Shown here: positions 21,529-32,283 of the stretch, in pieces
Position numbering within the stretch: position 1 is the stretch's first letter
How the letters are laid out: each line of letters begins with the position of its first letter
DNA from: Sycon ciliatum
Lineage: Eukaryota > Porifera > Calcarea > Leucosolenida > Sycettidae
Assembly (NCBI RefSeq): GCF_964019385.1
Contig: NC_088655.1
Span: 8,144,833 to 8,208,832, forward strand
Direction of reading: 5' to 3'
DNA length: 64,000 nt
Program-made: the position numbers and the translations under genes
Notes under the pieces: generated by a model
Database searches by the model: none
The model's input: only the letters and a program-made list of their open reading frames with translations
Told to the model about the DNA's origin: nothing

Positions 21529-22173
21529 ATGCCGCAATTGTCGCCACCTGCAATGACTCCCTCACCTGACAGTTACTCAGGTCAACGTCTATACAGCGCG
21601 GCACCATCTGATGTCTATCGCCGTTTGAAAAAGATAACCATCCCAACTTTCAGTGGCGACAAGAAGGCGTATGACACCTGGCGTACGGCATTCATGGTGT
21701 GCGTAGATCAACAGCCGATATCAGCCGAGTTGAAGCTCCTCCAACTCCACCAGTGCCTCACGGGCCCGTCACTCAAGAGCATTGAGGCATTTGGCTACTC
21801 AGCGTCCGTGTACTCAGCCGCAATAAGTCGCCTGGAGCACAAGTACGGTGGCCTCCGTTGTAAGACGGCCGTCCACATGACCGCACTCTCGGAGTTTACG
21901 CCCATCCGGGATTGGAGCACTGCCGCAGAGTTCGAACGGTTTGCTGACTTGCTGCAAGTCGCGATCATAAACCTGCAGGATGTTGGGCGACATGCTGAAT
22001 TGGCTGCAGGGACATTCTGCACCCAATTGCAGCGGAAGTTGGGTCCGGAGTTGCTGACCAACTACAACAGATTGCGATGTAACACAGGTGCCGAAGAGTC
22101 CGTACCCCACCTACTGCAGTGGGTGCGGCGCGAAGCAGACTTCCCCACGCAGGCGACTGAGACGCATCGCTAA
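21529..22173 (+). pseudogene. BEL/Pao Gag capsid-like domain (DUF1759 type)
   Basis: Seen: 214 codons with the pattern KKITIPTFSGDKKAYDTW, CVDQQPISAELKLLQLHQCL, GPSLKSIEAFGYSASVYSAAI, RLEHKYGG and LLQWVRREADFPTQATE. Known: this is the order of conserved segments in the DUF1759 Gag domain of BEL/Pao retroelements. It is the best preserved part of a plus-strand element beginning near 20012. The frame closes at TAA 22171-22173. Homology-like sequence continues out of frame to about 22290, where an LTR-like block begins. PR, RT and integrase of this element are absent. Confidence 0.8.
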
Positions 22174-22292
22174 CACAACACTGGGCTCCCGGTCACCGCC
22201 AACCGCCAAGCCTTCCAGTTTAGGACCAGCTACTGCGTCTGCACTAGTGTCATGGCCGCGCGTTGGCGGGTTTGTGACTTGGCTTAGATCAG

Positions 22293-22671
22293 TGTAGTGG
22301 CTAACCAGGTAGAATACCAATATAGTCGCCATCCAATTTAGCTAGCTCACGCAGAATGACAGGTTGCTAATTCCACTTGAACAGTGTTTATTGAACCATT
22401 GCAATGCTAAATCGAAAGAATCTAGCGTGAAGAGTCAAAGACCCAAAGCAGGAGAGAGTCAGAGGAGTAGTGAGCTCCCCGAGAGTGGAGGATGAATGCC
22501 AGCAAAACAGCTCCTTATATATGCTACATTATGTGATCAAAAGTAGGCAACAGCGAAAAGAACGCATAAGGATTATTTCTATATTTCAAACAGTGATGCA
22601 ATCAGCCAAACTAGGATATAACATTAGTACAAAGATCAATACGGGGAGCCCACTCACTCAAATGTGAATAC
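22293..22671 (-). mobile_element. LTR-like block, minus orientation
   Basis: On the minus strand there is a TATA box ATATATAAGG (about 22514-22523), about 130 bases later an AATAAA-type signal (about 22386-22393), and about 95 bases after that a ...CTACA end (TGTAG on the plus strand at 22293). This is U3-R-U5 spacing. The right border is uncertain and no duplicate was found. It separates the BEL/Pao gag from the gypsy scrap. Confidence 0.4.
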
Positions 22672-23330
22672 AGTGTTTTTCAAATGCTTGCATGTTCTTG
22701 GTCCGCGATCCGATGGCTGGGATGCATTGCAGCAGGCGGAAAGCGTAGCTGTGTCATTCTCGTTGTTTCACCCAATATGGGCTCTTCCCCCAAACATAAC
22801 AGCAGATGGCAATGCCGTTTTCCCTCCAACCTGCCGGCGATCTAGAGTATTGGTTCTAACCGACCAATCTGCAGCGCCCTCTCTAGAGCAACTGCCTCGT
22901 CAGAGTAATTCAACACCCGTACGGGAACACCACTCACTGTAGGCCCCACTAGCGCATGCGCCATCATCACATCGTTCATCCCTTGAAATCACCCATCGGG
23001 TATCTTCAAGGCACAGGTCAGCAACCCTTCCGACTTGTCTAGCACGGCGTTAACCGTCACCTCTGAAAATGGAAGTATCACTTCACGACTCCGCAAGCGA
23101 AGAACGTGCTCTCATTTGCCATCACTATCATGGCTCGGCGGAACGATGTCAGCTTTAGAAGCATAAAATGCAGTGCTCCCCAACCCAAAGTGATCTCGCA
23201 AGGAATTGGGACAGCACATCGCGTCCAATGTCAGAACCAGTCAGCAGCATCATACTCAGTACGTGACGAAACACCACAGGGTGCGGACGTCGACAGTGGG
23301 GCTATATCTCAAGCTTTATTATGAGCTTGT
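22672..23330 (-). pseudogene. Gypsy-like protease-to-RT linker fragment
   Basis: Seen on the minus strand: HALVGPTVSGVPVRVLNYSD followed by EAVALERALQIGRLEPI (about 22840-22965). This resembles the linker between protease and RT in gypsy elements, where a V-P-V-R-V-L-N block precedes a G-x-L/V-E-P block. Upstream, near 23230, is TGSDIGRDVLSQFL, like the end of the protease. Stops and frame changes are common. No RT follows before the LTR-like block, suggesting an internally deleted element. Confidence 0.4.
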
Positions 23331-23510
23331 AAAATGCACTTAAGCTGGGTTTTGCCCATTTTTGCGCTTCCCTAGCCAGTCAGGTGCTACGACCCAATCA
23401 GGCTACGAGCATCCAGAAGTCTTTGCAAAAATCCCAGCGTTCTACGATAAACTTTGAGGGAATTGTATTGCGATGAGTATTTCCCTCGCAATTAAGGAGG
23501 TTCACGACAG

Positions 23511-23905
23511 CAAGAGTACATAAACCAGAGTGTGCAACTGTGCATATCAGATCTGAAACAGCGCAGTTCGTACACTACGCCACCCTGATGAGGTCAGCCA
23601 AGCCGCGACTTGCGTACAGCTCAAATTTTCATGTTTCATAGCCCGGAAATCAGCCAAGTTTGCTTGATTTTAGACGCCCTGTTTCAGGATTTCGGTGTTT
23701 TGTGTGACTGTGTATGCTTCGTACATCCACCGACAAGTAAAGTCACCAGGCTATCAAGAAACCGAAATCAGGACAAACTCAGTGACCTGCACCACCGCGA
23801 CTGGTTACGCAACTTTTCACCGTACCTGTGGCTTACCACGCCGTCAGAAATTACGCTCCCATAGGAACCATCCCGAGTTGCACACTCTGGTTTATGTACT
23901 CTTGG
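23511..23905. mobile_element. MITE with CAAGAGTACATAAACCAGAG termini
   Basis: Seen: the first 29 bases (CAAGAGTACATAAACCAGAG then TGTGCAACT) recur inverted at the right end with almost no change. The flanks carry the duplicate CGACAG (23505-23510 and 23906-23911). Length 395 bp, no transposase. Its ends closely match the MITE at 52900-53205, so the two form a family. Confidence 0.75.
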
Positions 23906-23911
23906 CGACAG

Positions 23912-24115
23912 TTATCGCCATTTTGGCCAAGACCGAAGGTTGTGAGTTCGAACCCCACTTTCGGGAACCTTTTTTTCTTTGTTTCTTTTCCAAATCAAGG
24001 TTTGTGGGTTCGAACCCCACTTTTGGCGACCTTTTTTTCTTTTTTCTTTCCCAAATCAAGGTTTGTGGTTTGAATCCCAATATGGGCAATTTTCTTTTTC
24101 TTTTAATTACGTTGA
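23912..24115 (+). repeat. Three tandem tRNA-like box-B units with T-rich tails
   Basis: Seen: GTTCGAACCCCAC at about 23946 and 24008, and a mutated GTTTGAATCCC at about 24069, spaced 61-62 bp. Each sits in a T-arm-like stem and is followed by a T-rich tract (TTTTTTTCTTT). Known: RGTTCRANNCC is the Pol III box B and T runs end Pol III transcription. No complete tRNA can be folded. It is probably an amplified SINE fragment. Confidence 0.6.
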
Positions 24116-24877
24116 TACTTATGCAGGGGCGTAGCGTAGCTCCTTTTAGTCTGCTTTGGACGGTCATGTGACGTGACATAGGGTACAAAATTCATCCTAT
24201 TTATATTTTTGCAGCCAAGGATTTTTGCTCGGCCAGCTCCTTTTATTTTGAAGTTTCGCGGTAAACTGCACTCAGAAATGAGTGTGATGCAGCAGACTAC
24301 ATTGTATACCATGGTATACGTTGTACATGTACATCATTCCCTTTGATCTTGAACTACATGTACATGTACTATCGGCTGCTTCTTAAAAATGTTTTTCTGG
24401 AGGCTGCGACAGTTGGACTTGCAAACAAGCATGGCTTATTTTCCTCAAATAGCAGGGAGCAGCAAGTTGGAACAAAAACAGCACAGTGTAGTCACTTCAC
24501 ACCATGGAGCATTAAAACACCGGTACTTGCTGCTCCTTGCTTCACACTCAGCTCCTACCCCCCCCCCCCCCCGCCGCGCGCTCAGGTCACGCAGCTGTTG
24601 TACGGTTTCAAAGGTGCCGAAAATGTCTGCATGTACAATCCTGTTCAAGACTGATATACAGTATAGCGTGTAGAAAACATGTGTGATGAACCTATTCAGT
24701 ACATGATTGTACAAGTACAGTGCACTCATTGAAACACGGATGAACGAGGTTACGTTTAATGCGGGCACTTTGTGATACTTTTTATCCTGCTTTTATTTGA
24801 GCGTTTTGCGAACATAGTGCGGCAAACTCTAGCTGCTTTGTTTGCGAGTTTTGCGATACGGCGTTACGCGCCTGCTC

Positions 24878-25229
24878 ATGGAATCCAATTCACCACACCA
24901 CCACATTGCGCTTTTGGTCGATCCAAACTCTGCACTCACATCACCATCACCACAGCGAGGACAATTCCGGTATAATATTATAGATTGATATTGACAATGA
25001 CCCTACAGACAATTTGTCCCTATAAAGATCAGTCTATTCTTATTATTCTTTCATTGAACATCGTATGCCTCCACTGATGTGCTCGGGAGGAGCGAAACAG
25101 CTGTCTGGAGGGTCGTTGTCAAAATCAATCCATATACCGGAATTGTCCTCGCTGTGGTGATGGTGATGTGAGTGCAGGGTTTGGATCGGCCAAGAGCGCA
25201 ATGTGGTGGTGTGGTGCATTGGATTCCAT
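24878..25229. mobile_element. Foldback element with ~130-bp inverted arms
   Basis: Arms 24878-25008 and 25103-25229 are inverted copies, both starting ATGGAATCCAATKCACCAC and containing ATCACCATCACCACAGCGAG, with about 93% identity. The loop is about 95 bp. There is no coding region. No target duplicate could be fixed. Confidence 0.8.
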
Positions 25230-26630
25230 AATGGCCGGGTCGTCGCTACTTCTTCTCAACTACGTTGATACTTGCTTTTAAATCGCCTAGGAGGCATTAC
25301 CAAAAAAGACAGAACTATCTGGGTTTTACCTTTTTCACAAATTAAATTGAGCCACTTTGCATGCCTGAACATACAGTATCAAAATATGACATTTTTAGTA
25401 CATTAATTTTAATAGTAGTGTTTATTGTCTCAACGAATATGGGGACACCCTGTGTTTTATTTGGCAAACCTGTTCCTTTCCATGAAAGGATCCCATAAAC
25501 CCATGTTCATAAAAATATTACGTTGGAAATCATGTGAGAAATTACTTTCTTTTCTCCTTTTTCAAGGAAAAGCGCAGCTTTGCATTTTGCAATTTTCGGT
25601 GGGGTGCTTAGTCCCAATGACATTTTCCTACTTTCTTTACAATCCAAACCGAGTCGGTTTGTATTTCCGAAAGTTTCAATGCAATGCTGCAAGAGATTAT
25701 AAAGATAATACTTATAGTAGAAAATGTGCAACCACCCAGCAATGTCCGTAAAAATTAGGGGTGGAAAAGTGACTGAAGTTGACAAAACGGATATGGGGAC
25801 CACCCTTTTTTATTTCAGAATTTAACACCTAAGGTACCTAAGACTCCAAGCAATCTGTTCACATCAAAATATCATGATTATGAAATTTTGCCTAAACTGT
25901 CCCAAACCTCCTTAACATGACCCTGGCGTGTAAGCTTGCTTCGCTCACTGTACTTTTACGTTGATGCCCGTCATGTCTACAGGAAGTGTATTCCTTAAGG
26001 ATGGAGCCTTCCAGAAGGCTCAAGATTGTGAAAATCGACCTACAAGTTATTAGTGGAGTTATTAACTTATCGTGAGAGAAGAAGTATGTGCAAGAATGTC
26101 GATTTCGCATTCTCCGAGATCAGTTCTAGTCCTCAAAGATTGGGAAGAGAAAAGGTGGCCACGATGGCTCTCCTCATGGCATGAAGTTCCGCGCTGTGCG
26201 TGCCACCAATTTTGACAAGTGGACTGCTGAGAGCAACAAGGTTTCTGTGCGGTTTCCAAAGAAAATGTGTTGCGCAAAAGCTTCCCGGAGTCTTTTATCG
26301 TTGGGTCGAGAATTGAAAAAATGTTGGCTTTCAAAGACTTCTGTGGCAAAAATGGTATGTCCGTGAAGTGTCAGGACATTACGTCAGAACGACCATGATT
26401 TCTTATCACATGGCCTGGAACACCAAATGTGCACATGTTCTTCGTAACAAGCCGGGGGGGGGGGGGGCACAATTCAATAGAGGGCTATATATTTTTTCAC
26501 GTGCTCTTAGAGACTGAGGTACTCTTCAACATAGAGCACTATTCAAGAGAGGGGTCTAATCGCGAAAGCACGGTAATCCTTCTTTTCTGCTCCTACACAA
26601 CAAGCATGCACCAGGGATATCCTGACTTAC
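25230..26630. other. Intron-like stretch, no gene recognised
   Basis: This lies downstream (minus strand) of the ankyrin exon at 26631-26729. Short frames at 25425-25803 and 26062-26366 match nothing known to me. A G-run of about 16 bases occurs at 26453-26467. Confidence 0.4.
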
Positions 26631-26729
26631 CGAAGATTTCGCTTCCAATGGGTGTCCAGCATTAAGTAGATATTCTAGTACGGACACATGACCTTCCTTT
26701 GCTGCATAGTGGAGTGGTGTCCGACCATC
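26631..26729 (-). CDS. Ankyrin-repeat exon (one complete repeat), host gene
   Basis: Seen: 99 bp, 33 codons, phase 0 at both ends. The acceptor ATGCTACTTCCAG and donor GTAAGT flank it on the minus strand. It encodes DGRTPLHYAAKEGHVSVLEY then LLNAGHPLEAKSS, a textbook ankyrin repeat (TPLHYAA...GH...LLxAG). Known: ankyrin repeats are 33-residue helix-turn-helix units that bind proteins. One repeat per phase-0 exon allows exons to be added or lost without frame change. It is the most downstream exon seen of a minus-strand series (63375-63643, 48258-48380, 39062-39166). The remainder of the gene is not in the window, or its exons were not recognised. Confidence 0.8.
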
Positions 26730-26767
26730 CTGGAAGTAGCATCATTAATGAATACAAATCATGTACA

Positions 26768-26852
26768 CACAAACACACACAAACACATACACATACATAC
26801 ATACACATGCACACATACACGCATATGCGTGCACATGCGTGTGCACACAATT
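26768..26852. repeat. CA/ACAT-rich simple repeat
   Basis: Alternating CA with ACAT and GCACAT variants, just upstream (minus strand) of the ankyrin exon acceptor. Confidence 0.8.
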
Positions 26853-27503
26853 TGAATGGGGGATTTCCCCATCATTCTGGGCATGCAGTGACGTAGAAAC
26901 ACGTTCAAAATGGTAAACGAACTCATGGAAGTTTGTGAATTCTTTTTGAAGTAACAGTTAGTTGTTACGAGCAAGGAGAGCGAAATGGCTGATGCAAGAC
27001 GACTTCTGTCGGAATATTGGCGTTGCAGCTAAGACGCTGGGCTGTAGCGCTGGCGTTTTGACCTTCGTGGTGGCAAGCATGGGCTAAATGTGTTCCTCTT
27101 GCGACAAGCTTTCCAGGAAGCCCAAGATTGAAAAAATCGTCAAAAGGAGACTAAAGTTATGACCCAGATAATTATAGAATTTGAGGTGAGTCGAGATCAA
27201 ACTCAGTCTGTGTACAATTTTTTCAGTACAAAAAGGGTTAAGTTGATTATGGGCTTTGAGCAGTGTCAGCTCCAGTGCCAGTTCAAGCAGGTCAGCGACC
27301 CTGTGGGGGGGGGGGGGGGGAGGCGGGTTACCCGTTTGAAAAAAGAATTATTAACGAGAGAGCTTGGAAGCCCAGGGCCCTACGCTATGCTTTTATGCCT
27401 AGTTCATCATGCATGTTATTAGAACTGATGGAAATGTTTTTTTCCATTGATTGGTTACATCATTGTATTGCAAAAACATTTCAATCGGTTTGAATATGAG
27501 TTA

Positions 27504-27763
27504 GGGGCCGTCCAAGGTTACCAATAATATTTTCAAAACGAAATGTTTTCGTTTATGGGTGGGTGGGTTTGATGGAGTTTCGTTTTGAAAATAATTATTG
27601 AATGCTGATGGAGAATGCCCAGTTACTTCTGGGTGTCGAAAATTGACATCAATATTTTATTGAAATTCGTTTTACCTGCAGAAAAGGTGGGTGGGTGGGT
27701 GGGGGCTGAAAATTACTAAAACCTTTCGTTTTGTAAAAACAATCGGTAACCCCGGACAGCCCC
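27504..27763. mobile_element. PIF/Harbinger-type MITE, 260 bp
   Basis: Seen: inverted ends of about 44 bp starting GGGGCCGTCCAAGGTTACC (left) and GGGGCTGTCCGGGGTTACC (right, read inward), flanked by TTA (27501-27503 and 27764-27766). The inside has AT-rich sequence and a GTGGGTGGGTGGG run. The TIR differs from the 18477 MITE beyond the leading GGGG, so it is a separate family. Confidence 0.85.
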
Positions 27764-27987
27764 TTACGCAAAAATAATTGGAGAATTTATTGGTTTATAT
27801 AAACTTTCTCTTTGCATTCGAGGGTAATACGACATCGTCTCCCCCTTGATGACAAAGAGATGTTATGTATTTTTCATTTCTCAAACTGAAGTATTTTTGA
27901 GAAGAGGTTTTGAGGCTGCCTGCGGTTTCATAGTAGTATTTTACACAATTGGGTGAACTCACCCATTCCACAATTCTCTGCAAATCT

Positions 27988-29012
27988 GAACCATTCCATT
28001 ATAATACAACGTTTCGGCACTTGGCCAACGTCCGGTAATAACAATGAATACCATGGAAGCCACACAAGAGCAGTATATATAGGCATAATGGACGTACTAG
28101 GGCAGGCTGGCACCATTATACGCTTCAGGCTTCCAGCATTCTCGTACACGACTCTGACGGGTATTTTATATTTTCGTATGGCTTTGTTTACAGCATAATC
28201 CACTTGGTCAGATTTGTATGGTAATTTCAAGAAGGCACTGGATGGGTTTGTCCAACGCAGACGCTTTGGCTTGCTAGCTCGTGTGCGCGCCTTGTTGATG
28301 ACAATGTCCGGATAGTGATTCGGTTTTAGTTGCTTGGTTATTAACAGTTAACACAAGCACTGGCTGGGACCTTCTATAATGCATATAGCATAATATTACA
28401 CCATACTGTACATATACATGTACTAGTATACTACTTTCATTACCTGGGCTACCATCTGCACTTGCCTCTTTTTCACTTTTTGACCACACTGCTTCATCAC
28501 ACTTGACATACTTTGACTTTTTCTGCGACTTGGTGACCCGCCATCGGGGGCAAGTCGTCACTCTACACCTGTTTCCTATCACCCTGTCTCCCTGCTCCAC
28601 ACCTGACTCATACTCCCAGTCGACTAGTCATAGCTTGCTACTGCCCAGCGCCCTGCCGTCGGTGCAGGTGGCAAACTTCTCTCCCCCCCCCCCCACCCTC
28701 TGCATAGAGGTGCCATAACTCGCATCCCTTTTTTTGGCGCTACACTCTGCGTAACGCCATGGCACGCGCGCTCACTTCACAGAGCACAGTGCAATGGTGC
28801 GCTAGCCTCTGCTGCTTCTTCGCCGTGATGTGCTAGTTGCACCTTCTCTCTCTCTGTCCCCCCCCCTTCTGCGTACTAGGTGACATAATTCGCATCTTTT
28901 TTGGCGCTATACTCTGCGTATATATACTGCTCTTGTGTGGCTTCCACGGTATTCATTGTTATTACCTGACGATGGCCAAGTGCCGAAACGTTGTATTATA
29001 ATGGAATTGTTC
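27988..29012. mobile_element. Element with 95-bp inverted arms inserted in gypsy D integrase
   Basis: Seen: arms 27988-28082 and 28918-29012 are inverted copies (about 95% identical), running from GAACMATTCCATTATAATAC to GAGCAGTATATATA. The right arm abuts the integrase coding sequence of gypsy D, which stops exactly there. Between the arms lie a possible Penelope-like ORF scrap and a direct repeat (28676-28752 and 28846-28921) with C-runs. The left side does not resume the integrase, so the insertion was accompanied by deletion, or the left arm is a separate copy. Confidence 0.55.
28087..28320 (-). pseudogene. Penelope-like (or other GIY-YIG-type) retroelement ORF scrap
   Basis: Seen: an uninterrupted minus-strand frame with KARTRASKPKRLRW, then FLKLPYKSDQVDYAVNKAIR and KYKIPVRVVYENAGSLKRIM. 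Known: a segment LPY-x-S/N...V...A...IPVR.V....SLK..L precedes the Cys cluster and GIY-YIG domain in Penelope-like RT proteins. The nuclease itself is not visible here. The match is by pattern only and could be a chance resemblance. Confidence 0.35.
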
Positions 29013-29420
29013 TTAGCAGTTCGGACAGCTCGTCCGGCTTCGCCGTTCGATTGGGGGTAGCGAGGACTGGAGGTTCGGTGACTGAAGTCGTACAAGTGGG
29101 CAAAGCTACGGAAGTCCGCACTTGCAAACTGGGGACCATTGTCACTCACAAGGCATGCTGGGATGCCATGGGTGGCGAAGAGACCATGCAGCTTGGAGAC
29201 AATGCTGGCAGACGTCGTGGAACGCAGCGGGATGACGTCAAGAAATCGCGAGAAGTAGTCAACTACCAGGACGTACACTTTACTATTATGCTCCATCAGA
29301 TCACAGCCATGGCAGCTGAGGGTGCGGAACCGGCTGAAGTGGCTCGCTGTGCTGGAGGCGGTGTTTACAGCAGACAGGACATGCTCCAACCAGTGCGTAT
29401 ACTTCTTTGGCAAGGCCTGG
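29013..29420 (-). pseudogene. Ty3/gypsy integrase core (element D), truncated
   Basis: Seen: CDLMEHNSKVYVLVVDYFSR (first catalytic Asp), ACLVSDNGPQFASADF (second Asp) and SPRYPQSNGEAGRAV (the catalytic Glu is in the NGEA segment). The core stops at 29013, where the inverted-arm element begins. The C-terminal domain is missing. Confidence 0.85.
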
Positions 29421-30200
29421 CCACCACACTGAGTTTCGCGCTAATGCCTTACACTTCATGGTTCCCTGGTGGCCTTCGTGTAGAGTGGCAAGGATCGAGG
29501 CACGCTGCTTGGGTGGAATGACGATCCTGGTGCAATGATACAGGACGCCATTGCTGCATGACAGTAGGGCACGTTCGTGAAAGAAAGGGCGGACTGCATC
29601 ATCTACAAGATGGGCTGAGTCGGGCCACCCAGACTTCGTGTACTGCAGGACTTGCTGCAAGACGGTGTCTGCTGCAGTGTTGGCCGCAAGCTCTTCCGCT
29701 TTGCATGCCGAGTCGATTTCACTGGTGATCGTTGACATGAAGATCTCTTCCGCCAGCTGAGACGTTGGCGTGTCGACCGACGCGTCCGGAGCGCGTGATA
29801 GGGCGTCCGCTACAACAAGCTGCTTTCCGGGAATATACACAGCTGCGGGGTTGTACTTCATAAGACGCATGAGCAGTCGCTGGCAGCGCAGTTGTACACG
29901 GTTCAAGTCGCGCGTGTTGATCAGAGGTATCAATGGCTTGTGGTCAGTATGGACCGTCAATGACGGGTCGCCGTGCACAAAGCCATGGAACCGTTCACAG
30001 GCCCAAAACCACGGCGAGGCACTCCTTTTCAATTTGCGCATACTGCTGCTCAGTCGACGTCGTACGCAACTGGACGAAGACTGCCGTCGTGGTTCTGCAG
30101 CAAAACAGCGCCGAGACCATAGCTACTTGCATCTGGACTGATGACTGTCGGCCGTCTCGCATCAAAGAATGACAGGCAGGGGGTGTCGGTAGCGAGCAGT
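29421..30200 (-). pseudogene. Ty3/gypsy RNase H and zinc module (element D)
   Basis: Seen: LTVHTDHKPLIPLINTRDLN (RNase H, catalytic Asp), YIPGKQLVVADALSRAPD (RNase H end), a spacer of about 70 residues, then the H2C2 module LHEGHQGTMKCKALARNSVW to ACPVCCKHR. An earlier RNase H block with the first Asp lies near 30115-30150 in another frame. One long frame covers 29301-30041. The stops nearby show it is not functional. Confidence 0.85.
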
Positions 30201-30720
30201 TTTAGCCGATCCAGCGCTGTTTGTTGCATTGCAGACCATTCCTAGACTGCGTCGTTGGCCAGCAGAAGACGAAGTGGAGCACTGACTTCTGACAGATTCG
30301 GGATGAACCGTGACATGAAGTTGAACATGCCAAGAAGCCGTCGCAGCTCCGTGACATTCTTTAGTGGCTTGAGGTCAGTAACAGCAGACACTCTCCGTGG
30401 ACCCGGCCGCAGACCGTCTTTGGAGACAATGTGGCCCAGAAACTTCCCTCTTCCTTAAGTGACACTTGGGCTCATTGACGGTCACGTTGGCTTTCTTGAG
30501 GATGTCGAAAACAGCGATAGCGGCAGTTGCCAAAACCCATTAGCTGCGTCTAGTGTTGAGAACACCGTGGCATCAGCCAGCGAGGCAAGCGCGTCATCCA
30601 GTGTTGGCAGCTGGAAAGTTTCTCGTTCACGCATGCGTTGAGGCGCTTCAAATCAACGCAGATGCGCACTTTCCCATTGGGCTTTAACACTGGAACTATT
30701 GGTAAACACCAATCAGTCAG
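30201..30720 (-). pseudogene. Ty3/gypsy reverse transcriptase (element D), catalytic box deleted
   Basis: Seen: the RT start ELTDWCLPIVPVLKPNGKVR and ICVDLKRLNACVNE (30640-30730), then after a break at about 30510-30540 the thumb/connection part (KANVTVNEPKCH, then a stretch with LLGMFNFMSRFIPN-like residues near 30300). The middle of the palm, with the YxDD box, is absent. The jump falls within about 30 bases, indicating a clean internal deletion. Confidence 0.75.
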
Positions 30721-31197
30721 CTCATCCACCTTTGCAATAATGTCACCTTCTTCCATGTGTGCCAGTTCGTCGCGCACTTTGGAGTAGAGGTGGTGAGGCA
30801 CTCTTCGGGCAGTCATGCAGTGGTAAGGTGTGGCTTCATACATGAGCTGGATGTTTACAGCTGGGCCCTTCATACACTGTACCAACTCAGGTTTGCTGTA
30901 CTCAGATCCCAGGCGCTGGATCAAACCGAGATCAGAGCATGCTGACCGACTTAGGAGGCAAGTGGTAGCTCCTTCCAGGACATACACAGGAATGTCTGTG
31001 GATCTGTGGCGATGTGAGCAGTGTGCTGTGAAAACACCATGAACAAGTAAGAGATGATCAACAGGGCCACGTAGCTGAAAGGTGGAGGCAAAAAGGCTAG
31101 GTGTTGGCGACAGTCGTTTGAATGCCTTCAATGACATCGATGTAACATCCGCGCCGGTGTCCAGCTTGAATAGAACAGGGTGGTTTCCAACTCGCAC
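30721..31197 (-). pseudogene. Ty3/gypsy protease and linker (element D)
   Basis: Seen: GNHPVLFKLDTGADVTSMSL (active-site DTGA), FQLRGPVDHLLLVHGVF, IPVYVLEGATTCLLSRSACS and the RT approach MTARRVPHHLYSKVRDELAH. This is the typical order for gypsy pol. It shares one 215-codon frame with the RT start. Confidence 0.85.
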
Positions 31198-31229
31198 ATC
31201 AGCAAACCACGGTGAAGTAGGCCCACTTG

Positions 31230-31425
31230 ACTCAGCAGAACCGATGAACCGATGAATACAGTTTCACTGTCACTGTCACGCACTGGTGCAGACTCTTAGA
31301 CATCGGATACCTGGCGTTTGGACCAACAGACTTGTGCGAAGTGATTTCGCTTGCCGCACGCATTACACGATTTGCCGTGAGCTGGGCACTTACCCTGAGC
31401 ATGAGCTCGGCCACAGTTCGAGCAC
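31230..31425 (-). pseudogene. Ty3/gypsy Gag zinc knuckles (element D)
   Basis: On the minus strand, CSNCGRAHAQGKC and CNACGKRNHFAQVC (C-x2-C-x4-H-x4-C) lie at about 31310-31415, in a different frame from the protease. A stop lies about ten residues after the second knuckle. Confidence 0.75.
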
Positions 31426-31618
31426 TCCCCCGGGCGCCACTGTTGGGCTGCTGCTGTGTGGGTTGCTTACGTCCCGAGTCCCCAGGGCGGTGAGAGACGG
31501 CTGATGAGGAGACTGGCTTCGATACGGACGAAGCAGCTGCAGAGTGACCCTGAGCTGCAGCCTGGTCCTCAACTTTCTCCGCTTGCCGAGCATACGCGAG
31601 TGCCTTGGCAAGGGTCTG

Positions 31619-31945
31619 TTAGGATGCCTCCTTTATCTGGATCTCACGGCTGATGCGTTTCTTGCACATGTGCGCCACAAGACGGTCCCTGATCCGGTTT
31701 TCTTTCTCTCCGCCAAAGTCACAGAATTCGGCTCCCTTGTATAGATCGCGGACAAATTCCTCTAGAGTTTGTCCTGGCCGTTGGATGAGGTTTTCGAATT
31801 GCGCCCGCTCGTGGACGACATTCGTTGCAGGACGGAAGTACGTGTCGAATGCTTCGACAACCTCAGCATATTTATTTTTGTCGGCGGCGGACAAGCCCAG
31901 CTGGTATTCAAACACAGGGTCGGCGTCGGGTCCGAGACTATACAG
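31619..31945 (-). pseudogene. Ty3/gypsy Gag capsid fragment (element D)
   Basis: Seen: QFTLLYSLGPDADPVFEYQL, then YAEVVEAFDTYFRPATNVVH, ERAQFENLIQRPGQTLEEFV and DRLVAHMCKKRISREIQI, the Gag capsid helices. A stop precedes the segment near 31948 and no start or 5' LTR is visible, so the element is 5'-truncated. Between this and the knuckles (31426-31618) the frame is lost. Confidence 0.8.
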
Positions 31946-32283
31946 TAAAGTGAACTGTCGTTGTCAATGAAACAAAATTGAACTATTATAGAAAGAAAAG
32001 AAGCATGTTTCCATTATTCCTTGTACTTAGCCATAATGAGAAGGGAACGAAGACGTTCGGTTGCTAAATTGACTTTACTGAACTGTGTGGATTGCGCCGG
32101 TGCTGACACCATTTCTTTCGAAATTGGATACACCTTCAATTATTTCCTTATGTTATAGAAATTCAGAAACTGGTGGACATCACGCAACTGCATTGTCAGT
32201 AAAAGGGGGTTAGTCAACTGACTACCGCTCTATTCAGTTGCTATTCCCTCGGCATATGCGCTGGATGAAAATTATTATATACA

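Noticed and set aside
27010-27080. tRNA gene (GCAGCTAAGACGCTGGGCTG resembles a D arm)
   Set aside because: No convincing T arm or acceptor stem; box B is absent.
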